A program made the translations under genes and the position numbers. A stretch of DNA of 11,270 nt from Pavlovales sp. CCMP2436 (Eukaryota > Haptophyta > Pavlovophyceae > Pavlovales). This document shows, piece by piece, positions 7,101-11,270 of the stretch; position 1 is the first letter of the stretch, and each line of letters opens with the position of its first letter. The notes beneath the pieces were generated by a model, which worked only from the letters and a program-made list of their open reading frames with translations, searched no databases and was not told the DNA's origin. The stretch lies in contig MU631351.1 in the NCBI GenBank assembly GCA_026770615.1, forward strand, positions 216,206 through 227,475. Reading direction: 5' to 3'.

Positions 7101-7461
7101 GTCTTTTCTCGTCTGAACTTGATGTGTTGATTCGTTTTCTTATGATATTAATTGTATCATACATATCATTAGGTTATATTTATTGTTACATTATTCATTC
7201 TAATATATTCATTCTATTATATTCTTCTATTATCTGAAGGGAGCCGTGCGCGTGTCTGCCAGCGCTGCAAGCATGGGGGACAGCTCGGCGGACGAGCTGA
7301 CCACGTCCAGGCTAGACACGTCGGAGTTTGTAGACGCGCTTCGCGGGGACCTCGGCGGGGAGACGCCCCTGCTCGACGGCGAGGCGGAGCTGAGCGAGGG
7401 CGCCCCGGCCTACGACCCGCCGACGGTGACTGTGGTCTCTGACAGCGGCGCGGGGCAGTGA
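665..7461 (+). CDS. MFS sugar/polyol transporter, 13 exons, 654 aa
   Basis: Plasma- or organelle-membrane carrier of the sugar porter family (major facilitator superfamily), closest in motif pattern to plant polyol/monosaccharide (PLT/PMT-type) proton symporters. Exons: 665-986, 1069-1298, 1605-1839, 2150-2253, 2784-2903, 3946-4132, 4648-4707, 5138-5306, 5637-5691, 5869-5940, 6379-6453, 6719-6832, 7240-7461. They sum to 1965 nt in one frame and all junctions are GT-AG. Family motifs in order: GYDQGV (99-104), ERWGRK (146-151), GRVLQG (180-185), PESPRWL (262-268), GTEAVVYFAP (340-349), DRIGRR (386-391), ELFPASVRAR (449-458), PETKGHSLEQ (509-518). The GxEAVV signature after TM7, in place of GIN, points to polyol-type carriers; substrate is inferred only. 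The start is the only ATG in exon 1 and follows an in-frame TAA at 623. It converges on the TPI gene. The N-terminus (about 80 residues before TM1) and the C-terminal tail are long for the family. Confidence 0.88.
1299..2149 (+). other. Introns 2 and 3 around exon 3
   Basis: Intron 2 (1299-1604) has T/C-rich DNA, a GTT run near 1370-1385, and C-homopolymer tracts just before its TTCAG acceptor. Intron 3 (1840-2149) is AT-rich, with short GC islands at 2015-2105 and repeated TAAC motifs (CTTACTAACTAACTAACT, 2116-2133) that would serve as branch points. I see no gene in either intron. Confidence 0.65.
2254..2783 (+). repeat. Intron 4 with 23-bp minisatellite blocks
   Basis: Tandem units with core ACATACAAACAATGCTTAAC occur in three blocks (about 2262-2343, 2467-2502, 2726-2780), the last running into the ATAATAG acceptor. 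The intron opens GTGACATTTAC, resembling the repeat's own AACATTACA phase. Between blocks is a 41-bp perfect tandem duplication (2561-2601 and 2602-2642). Exon 5 begins immediately at 2784 with ATG, which is an internal codon and not the gene start. Confidence 0.85.
2904..3945 (+). other. Intron 5, 1042 nt, with dispersed repeats
   Basis: This is the longest intron. It contains a 29-bp unit twice plus a partial third (2986-3052), a repeated module CCAGTGGGYGAATACC followed by C-runs and CTACTGGCYGTTAAT at about 2912-2956 and 3300-3349 with a further partial copy at 3148-3165, poly-C and T-rich tracts at 3439-3515, and a TTGGGGTCAA inverted repeat (3640-3649 with 3701-3710). It ends in GTTTCAG. 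The small minus-strand frame at 3593-3787 has no recognisable family and lies inside the intron, so I do not call it. Confidence 0.7.
4133..4647 (+). other. Intron 6 with microsatellites and a decoy donor
   Basis: It holds (ATG)n at about 4150-4180, (GT)n at about 4376-4413, a G25-T-G9 tract at 4464-4498 and T/C-rich DNA before the TTGAACAG acceptor. At 4415-4435 it carries an exact 21-nt copy of the exon 6/intron 6 junction (original at 4117-4137), including the CAG|GTGCG donor. The exon 6 frame stays open through most of the intron, to a stop near 4446. Confidence 0.8.
4464..4498 (+). repeat. G25-T-G9 homopolymer tract
   Basis: Twenty-five guanines, one T, then nine guanines, directly after a (GT)n run. 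Such a tract can form G-quadruplex in the transcript. Its exact length is prone to sequencing error. Confidence 0.85.
4708..5137 (+). other. Intron 7 with 77-bp tandem duplication at its 3' end
   Basis: A (GT)n-(G)n compound repeat lies at about 4813-4859. A 77-bp segment is present twice head to tail (4988-5064 and 5065-5141) and includes the acceptor ACAACAG with the first bases of exon 8. Only the second acceptor (exon 8 from 5138) keeps the reading frame; the first runs into TGA within about eight codons. Confidence 0.85.
5307..5868 (+). other. Introns 8 and 9 around the 55-nt exon 9
   Basis: Intron 8 (5307-5636) has a T-run at the donor, (TAG)n near 5320-5345, a (GT)n-(G)n patch at about 5366-5383, (CA)n at about 5569-5596 and a C-run before TTGCAG. 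Intron 9 (5692-5868) uses ACG|GTATTG as donor and ends in AAC/ACA-rich DNA with acceptor AACAACAG. No gene is seen in the introns. Confidence 0.7.
5941..6378 (+). repeat. Intron 10: minisatellite plus 192-bp acceptor duplication
   Basis: Minisatellite units of 23-24 bp run at about 6054-6185 (five units plus a partial) and 6222-6377 (six units plus a partial). Each block ends in CACATACAAACAG followed by ATCGCAGACCTCT. The first such end (acceptor at 6186) is a 192-bp-offset copy of the true exon 11 acceptor (6378). After the first copy the sequence diverges into a C-run, so it is a decoy. The acceptor itself is a variant repeat unit in which CAATGC has become CAG. Confidence 0.88.
6454..6718 (+). 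other. Intron 11
   Basis: AT-rich, 265 nt, strong donor GTAAGA and acceptor ATTCGCAG. It contains two related T-rich stretches (GTTTTACTCTTTTTAATG and GTTTTTCTCTTTTTTGGG, about 6597-6648). No minisatellite and no gene are seen. Confidence 0.65.
6833..7239 (+). repeat. Intron 12 with alternating minisatellite units
   Basis: The minisatellite starts directly at the donor (GTAACATTACATA) and runs to about 6951. Two unit types alternate, ACATAAAAACAATACTT and ACATACAAACAATACTT, giving a 46-bp higher-order period, and the last unit has the AATGCTT form seen in introns 4 and 10. Downstream are (CA)n at about 7009-7036 and AT-rich DNA to the weak acceptor CTGAAG. Confidence 0.85.
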
Positions 7462-8005
7462 GCAGCGGCGGTGGCAGAGTCTGAAGGTGCTCGGCCTCTC
7501 TTGGGTCGAGGGCTATGTTATTCCAGGGGTCGAGAGTCAGATTCTCACCCACGTGACTCTGGCTGAGATCCATGCGGGTGACTGAGACGCAGTGGCAGTG
7601 GCTAGGAGCCGAGGCGATTGGCCAATCGCCTGTACACCATGTTATGTTATGATGCCCCTTCTACCGCCTGAGGCGCAGTCTCTGCGTCCAGGTGGCCTCG
7701 GGTGTTAAGTGTCTGTACATCATCACTGCGATGGTGGATTGGTGCCACATCACGGATTGTTGCATTTCTAGAGATGAAACAGGGGGCCAACAATACATTA
7801 TTAATTGCCATGACAACTAATGCGTGCAGCGCAGACGCATTGGGAGTCGTAACGTTCAGATCGCAGTGAGCACTCAGAACTTCCCACGAACGGCCAAGTC
7901 GTCTTTAACACCGCCCATGTTTGAGTCAGATACAGTATATAACAACTGTATCTATCTCTAACAAACTAAGTAATATTAAACATTCGAGCCATCGAGGCGT
8001 GCGAT
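7462..8005. other. Convergent intergenic region with both 3' UTRs
   Basis: This 544-bp stretch separates the two stop codons and must hold both 3' UTRs and poly(A) sites. I find no clear AATAAA on the plus strand after 7461 or on the minus strand after 8006, so the lineage's poly(A) signal is not obvious here. No open frame with family similarity is seen. Confidence 0.6.
7612..7631. terminator. 20-bp perfect palindrome between convergent genes
   Basis: AGGCGATTGGCCAATCGCCT is its own reverse complement and lies 150 bp after the transporter stop, within the shared 3' region. It could fold as an RNA hairpin in either transcript or be a binding site containing CCAAT/ATTGG. A role in 3' end formation is a guess. 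Confidence 0.35.
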
Positions 8006-9055
8006 TCAGGCCGTGAGGCCGCCGTTCTTGCAGCGCACGAGAATCTGACAGATCTCCAGGAGCGCTGAGGCCTCCAGCCCGGCGCGTCCAACAACGAACC
8101 CGTCGACGTCAGGCAGCACCGCGTAGGCCCCGCAGTTAGTTGCATTAACCGACCCTGTGTAGACCAAACGACACTTGGAGGCTGCCTCCGTTCCCGCATG
8201 GCTCTTGAGCCAGCTGCGGATCTCGGAGTGGACGCGTTGCGTCTCTTCCGGTGTGCACGGTGTGGCCCCATCTCCCACCGCCCATACCGGTTCGTAGGCG
8301 ATAACGACCCTCGCCCACTCGCCCGCGTCAACGCGCTCCGCCATCGCGGCCACCTGCTGGAGGACAGTCTCGATTGCCACACCCGCCTCGCGCTGGGCAC
8401 GCGTCTCACCAACTGTCAGGTTCACAGCAAGCCCGGCGGCAAGGCACGCGTGCGCCTTGGACGCAAGGAGCGCGTCGGTTTCGCCGAAAACATTACGCCG
8501 GTCACTGTGCCCCAGAACTACCCACTCGGCTCCCACCGCGCGCAGCAGCCCCGCCGTCGTGACGCCCGTGCCGGCGTCGAGCGGCCCGACAGCTTCGCCC
8601 ACATTCTGGGCGCCGACCCTGTTAACGTATGGTAACGTAGCGTAACGTCGCATGCCAATGGAACGACAGCCGAGTGAGGGTGTGTGTGTGTGTGTGTGTG
8701 TTGGGGGGGGGGAGAGAGAGAGAGAGAATACGGCTCGAGTGCAGGCAGCGGGACAATCGCGATGGTATAGCTGAAGCACGAATAGGACTCACCTGAAGGC
8801 CGCGCCGGCGCGATCACGCACGCGCCCGAGGAGGACGTGCGGCGGGCACATGACCAGCTCGATCTCGCTCAGCGCTTGCGCATGCGGGGCCCAGCTTTTG
8901 TTGATCGCTGACACGAGTGCATCCGCAGCGTTCAGCTCGCTCACTGCGCACTTCCAGTTGCAACCGACGAAGAGGGGGCAGGTATTCGAGGATGAGCGCG
9001 GCGGCCCCTCGGGCTCCGTTCTTGTGCCCCGACAGAGCCCAAACCGGCTGGCCAT
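8006..9055 (-). CDS. TPI: Triosephosphate isomerase, two exons, 291 aa
   Basis: Interconverts dihydroxyacetone phosphate and glyceraldehyde 3-phosphate (glycolysis/gluconeogenesis). Exon 1 is 9055-8793 and exon 2 is 8618-8006; the phase 2 intron joins ...GAAF(ag|g)VGAQNV. Catalytic residues are visible: N33 and K35 in FVGCNWK, H125 in VLGHSDRRNVFGE, E197 in AYEPVWA; also S244 in YTGSVN and G265 in VVGRAGL. Length is about 40 residues above the usual 250, mostly an Arg/Ser-containing N-terminal extension of about 27 residues before PLFVGCNWK, possibly an organelle-targeting peptide. I chose ATG 9055 because the frame upstream to the stop at 9158-9160 has no other ATG. Oddities: GHSD for GHSE, YTGS for YGGS, VGRAGL for VGGASL, and an atypical loop 6 (VWAVGDGAT). 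It is probably an active TIM or a diverged paralogue. Confidence 0.9.
8619..8792 (-). other. TPI intron, 174 nt
   Basis: Donor CTTCAG|GTGAGT is near-perfect and acceptor GTTAACAG carries a branch-point-like GTTAAC. The interior, on the minus strand, is (CT)n-(C)n-(CA)n at about 8726-8680, the complement of the (GT)n-(G)n motif found in the transporter introns. Removing it restores the TIM frame exactly. Confidence 0.88.
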
Positions 9056-9232
9056 GCCGCGCACCGCAGGCCGGAGGCGCCTCGTCTCGTCAGAGCGCGC
9101 GACAAGTGTACTTATAAACGATGAGACGAAATTACGGTAGCCCAACGAGCGCAAGTGTCACAGCCTCCTCCCTCCCATGTACTCGATGGCACACCAGGCA
9201 AAGGAAGGCGGATAGATACACAACATGATGTT
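9056..9232 (-). other. TPI upstream region
   Basis: About 180 bp between the TPI ATG and the repeat nest. Apart from the TATA-like box I see no recognisable elements. Confidence 0.4.
9110..9118 (-). promoter_or_regulatory. TATA-like box of TPI
   Basis: TTTATAAGT on the minus strand lies about 55-63 bp upstream of the TPI ATG and is the only AT-rich motif in a GC-rich upstream region. Transcription starting about 30 bp downstream would give a leader of roughly 25-30 nt, which supports the ATG at 9055. Confidence 0.45.
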
Positions 9233-9235
9233 CTA

Positions 9236-9301
9236 TATATATTAGCGGCTCCGCATGGTTCAACAGGTGTTGTTCAGTCACTGGCTTGGTCGACGTCAGG
9301 C
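9236..9301 (-). repeat. Inverted partner of the 92-bp insertion
   Basis: Reverse-complementary to 9797-9862 with few mismatches; the shared core includes GCATGGTTCAACAGGTGTTG and CTTGGTCGACGTCAG. Both copies have AT-repeat outer ends (TATATATA next to AGCGGCT). Either this and 9771-9862 are two insertions of one short element in opposite orientation, or they are terminal inverted repeats of an element of about 630 bp. Confidence 0.7.
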
Positions 9302-9704
9302 TGAGGTCGAGCGATCGACCCAAACCCTCATGCACCGCACTCACACCAAAGGGTGTGAGTGTGTGCGCCCCGGCCCCCACGCCCCGCCTCGGCCACGCCT
9401 CGGCCGCCGCAGCCCTGCCGTGGCGGCCGCAGGGAACAGCATCGTCTTCGTACCTTTGGTAGCCTTGAGCGGCGTCTCCGTGTCCGCCGCCGCGTGCAGC
9501 AGCGCCCTCCGCAAGCGCACGACGCACATCCACTTGAGGACCCGAGCGAGACGGGTGGTCGAGAGGTGCCAGCGAGTACCTCAAGTGGACAGCATCGCGA
9601 CGCTGCGAGCGCGCACACTGCGGTGGGGACAGCCCATCCTGTTTTTTTTGTTAATTAGGTGTGTGTGTGTGTTCGTGTATGGGGGGGGGAGGCGAAACGA
9701 GGTC
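9302..9704. other. GC-rich interior between inverted repeats
   Basis: Very GC-rich DNA with several overlapping open frames on both strands but no recognisable protein family. A minus-strand frame starting at ATG 9529 and reaching a possible donor at 9453 looks codon-like. A (GT)n-(G)n compound repeat lies at about 9660-9690. I do not call a gene. Confidence 0.4.
9338..9361. repeat. Short perfect hairpin
   Basis: CACTCACACC and GGTGTGAGTG pair over 10 bp around the four-base loop AAAG, inside the stretch between the two inverted partners. No T-run follows on either strand, so it does not look like a pol III terminator. Confidence 0.5.
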
Positions 9705-9930
9705 CACGACCTCCTATTTACGAGAGCGGGAACGCGTTCCCGTAGGTGCGTTCCCGTTAGGTACTTAAAAGCCACCATCCCTGCTGCCAGGACTAACGTC
9801 TGACGTCGACCAAGTCAGTGAGTTAACAACACCTGTTGAACCATGCTGAGCCGCTATATATATACTTAAAAAAAATTAAGGCCAGCGACGGGCTATTATA
9901 TGGAGAGGGGGTTAAATAGGAGGTCGTCCA
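9705..9930 (+). repeat. Second copy of the foldback repeat, interrupted
   Basis: Matches the reverse complement of about 44-150: CTATTTACG, the 16-bp palindrome CGGGAACGCGTTCCCG (9727-9742), GTTAGGTACTTAA (9756-9768), then after an interruption GGGCTATTATATGGAGAGGG (about 9890-9909). Its outer ends form an inverted repeat, CACGACCTCCTATTTA at about 9711-9726 with TAAATAGGAGGTCGT at about 9912-9926. The interruption is the 92-bp insertion described separately. Confidence 0.7.
9771..9862 (+). mobile_element. 92-bp insertion with 9-bp target duplication
   Basis: TACTTAAAA lies on both sides (9762-9770 and 9863-9871), as a target site duplication would. The related repeat at 60-100, read on the minus strand, passes from TACTTAA straight to the downstream block without this insert, so it serves as an empty site. 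Most of the insert (9797-9862) is inverted-repeated at 9236-9301. It has no coding capacity; a short non-autonomous transposable element is the best reading. Confidence 0.65.
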
Positions 9931-10700
9931 CTCCAGGCAACTCCATCCCGGCGCGCGGGGGGGGAGAGGGGGGAAACGGGTTCGACAGAGAGAGAAAGAT
10001 TGGAGCGCGGGGGGATGTCGCGGCGCGCAAGCCGTTGCTCGCACCGCAAGCGGCTCCCTCGCGAGTACGAAGGCACACACAAAATGAACATCTTTTCGCG
10101 CTCTAAGCACTTTTAGTCATTTGTGCGTAAATTAACGTCCGTCCCCTGTCACACCAGCTCACTAAGCGTCTAGTAAACACTCAGGCCGCTCGGCTGCTTG
10201 TGAGCTTACTAACTATCAACTACGCTGAGCGTGACTCCGCTCACTAAAGCTCGCTCGCTCGCACTCAGACTGTCACTGTCGTAGGGTTAGTGCGAGCACC
10301 TCGGTCGCTCAGATAGCAGCTAAACTGCAGAGTGGGGCGATCCTAATTGCGCCAGCAGGTGCTTGCACTAGGCACTGAGCACTGACGACTGGTCACCAAA
10401 CACAGGCACCCCGATAAAGTCATAAATTATCTGACAACTTCCAGACGAGGCGTTTTTATTCAAAGTCAACTTGGACGATTTGTAACTATGTCCCGGTACG
10501 CCGGTTTATTATTATTATTATTATGATTATTATTTTCTCAACTAAATTAAAATGTAAGCTTGCCAATTGTAGTAACTGGCATCTGGCGGTGACCAGAGCT
10601 GGGTCTAAGTAAAGTAAGTTTACCCAGCGCATGCCCTCAATGGCCTGTTTGCACACCTACTGGATCAACCTGACATCAGCTAGCGCTTACAAGGTTCACA
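9931..10700. other. Non-coding region, no gene seen
   Basis: Purine- and G-rich DNA to about 10020, then mixed-composition DNA with many stops on both strands. It contains the inverted repeat at 10288-10370 and a (TTA)n microsatellite at about 10505-10536. The short open frames near 9823-10110 show no recognisable domain. Confidence 0.5.
10288..10370. repeat. Imperfect inverted repeat, 14-bp arms
   Basis: TAGTGCGAGCACCT (10288-10301) and AGGTGCTTGCACTA (10357-10370) are reverse complements at 13 of 14 positions, with a 55-bp spacer that contains GGCG...CGCC. It could be a foldback or structured RNA; no function is assigned. Confidence 0.45.
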
Positions 10701-10849
10701 GGCAATAAGAAAGCCGATTTTGAGACTGAGGCTCAATTTCATAGTAAATTATATACTTTATAAACAATGGCTAAATTTTGCTTACATTCCCATTGTTTGA
10801 GGCAAACAAAATGGGGCTCAGTTTCTTGACGTTGCGGTTTCTTATTGCC
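10701..10849. mobile_element. Foldback (MITE-like) element
   Basis: GGCAATAAGAAA (10701-10712) is exactly reverse-complementary to 10838-10849, and imperfect pairing continues inward (ACTGAGGCTCAATTT against the complement of AATGGGGCTCAGT). Near the centre, AAACAATGG (10762-10770) pairs with CCATTGTTT (10790-10798). The arms face each other over about 149 bp, typical of a miniature inverted-repeat element. I see no clear target duplication. Confidence 0.5.
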
Positions 10850-10992
10850 CGCGACCCCCTGTATTGTGGCGAGCTGAAACCCACTGAGAGCACGTCGGCT
10901 TCATCGACCAAGCGCAACCATCGGTGGTGACCCAGACGCGCAACTCTGCAAACGCCGTCGCGCGCGTGCAAAAATGTTGGCACGAAAGAGGC

Positions 10993-11070
10993 TCAGAGCT
11001 CTGCCTTGTCAAAGACCATCTTGATCACGTGCCCTGGGTGGCGCGAGCTCGCGCGCACAAGCCCGTGCAC
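10993..11070 (-). CDS. Possible terminal exon of a third gene (partial)
   Basis: On the minus strand, a pyrimidine-rich tract ending CCCTCCCACTCAG (11083-11071) looks like a splice acceptor. It is followed by a GC-rich frame of 25 codons and a TGA (10995-10993). The peptide starts VHGLVRASSRHPG and ends HVIKMVFDKAEL. The TTA/TAG microsatellite upstream would then be intron, as in the transporter. The product is not recognised. Evidence is limited to the acceptor pattern, composition and a clean stop, so this may be chance. Confidence 0.3.
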   Translation of the reverse strand: MHGLVRASSRHPGHVIKMVFDKAEL

Positions 11071-11084
11071 CTGAGTGGGAGGGG

Positions 11085-11270
11085 GGTATTATTATTATTA
11101 GTAGTAGTAGTAGTAGTTCTATTAGTATTAATATTAGTATTAGTATTAGATTAGTATTAGCATTAGTAGTAGTAGTCGTATTTTTAGTTTTAGTTTTAGT
11201 ATTAGTATTACTATCACTATTACTATTACCATTACCATTACTATTTATATTATTATTATTACTTAGATTA
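11085..11270. repeat. TTA/TAG/ATTAG microsatellite to window edge
   Basis: Compound trinucleotide and hexanucleotide repeat (ATT, TAG, TATTAG, TTTTAG, ATTACC) with gradual drift between units. It runs off the window. It may lie in an intron of a minus-strand gene whose last exon is at 10993-11070. Confidence 0.8.

Larger units (their letters stand above)
6379..7461 (+). other. Transporter exons 11-13: long low-complexity C-tail
   Basis: Residues 519-654 follow the family's usual end. Exon 11 (25 residues) is basic (IADLFRNKRSNK) and ends at a strong GTAAGA donor at 6454; a GC donor at 6415 would also be possible but is not needed. Exon 12 (38 residues) has 11 consecutive glycines and ends SLLEQ, echoing HSLEQ of exon 10. 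Exon 13 (73 residues) is acidic and Ser/Thr-rich and ends at TGA 7459-7461. All three junctions are phase 0, so exons 11 and 12 could be skipped without a frameshift. No domain is recognised; a cytosolic regulatory tail is inferred. Confidence 0.7.

Noticed and set aside
7217..7573. 118-codon minus-strand frame over exon 13
   Set aside because: Arg/Pro-rich antisense of the final transporter exon, without domain similarity.
8198..8635. 145-codon plus-strand frame over TPI exon 2
   Set aside because: Antisense to a confidently identified triosephosphate isomerase exon.
8793..9154. Longer TPI product starting at 9154 (MRSLGYRNF...)
   Set aside because: The codon at 9154-9152 is TTG, not ATG; the first in-frame ATG is at 9055, and a TATA-like box at 9110-9118 lies between them.
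9454..9529. Minus-strand exon starting MCVVRLRRALLHAAADTE with donor AAAG|GTACG, possible presequence exon for TPI
   Set aside because: It ends in phase 1, and I found no AG acceptor between 9160 and 9056 that would join it in frame to the TPI exon; it also lies inside the repeat nest. Possible gene fragment, not supported.
1..11270. A bacterial or viral origin of the segment
   Set aside because: Thirteen exons joined by GT-AG introns in frame, polypyrimidine tracts and dense microsatellites indicate a eukaryotic nuclear genome; no viral genes are seen.

Overview
The window is nuclear DNA from an intron-rich microbial eukaryote. Coding segments are strongly GC-rich and codon-biased. The introns are AT-rich, begin with GT and end with AG, and are packed with simple repeats. 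There are no bacterial operon or ribosome-binding signals. I cannot name the lineage: a protist or alga with GC-rich exons and polyol-type sugar transporters would fit, but the sequence does not decide it.

Layout, left to right. Positions 1-390 hold a repeat with a tRNA-like head on the minus strand (A box and B box visible), probably a degenerate SINE. Positions 665-7461 (+) hold a complete 13-exon gene for a 12-membrane-span sugar or polyol transporter of the major facilitator superfamily. All 13 exons join in one frame to give 654 residues. Its 12 introns hold nearly all the unusual sequence: a 23-24 bp minisatellite in introns 4, 10 and 12, and second copies of splice junctions inside introns 6, 7 and 10. 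Positions 8006-9055 (-) hold a two-exon triosephosphate isomerase gene that converges on the transporter across about 540 bp. Its catalytic residues are intact, but several normally near-invariant positions are changed. Positions 9233-9930 are a nest of repeats, including a 92-bp insertion bounded by a 9-bp direct repeat and an inverted partner of that insertion about 0.5 kb upstream. The remainder, to 11270, is mostly non-coding, with a foldback element at 10701-10849, a possible last exon of a third gene on the minus strand (10993-11070), and a TTA/TAG-type microsatellite to the window edge.

The two well-supported genes both belong to carbohydrate metabolism (sugar or polyol uptake; triose-phosphate interconversion in glycolysis). 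They are in convergent orientation and nothing suggests co-transcription. The most interesting feature is the transporter's intron set. Three introns share the same 5' boundary (CAG|GTNACATT) and the same minisatellite, whose units carry a branch-point-like TTAAC. Three introns also contain duplicated splice sites that would give truncated or frameshifted products if used. This looks like introns that spread or grew by duplication of junction-bearing repeats, possibly with regulatory splicing as a by-product.
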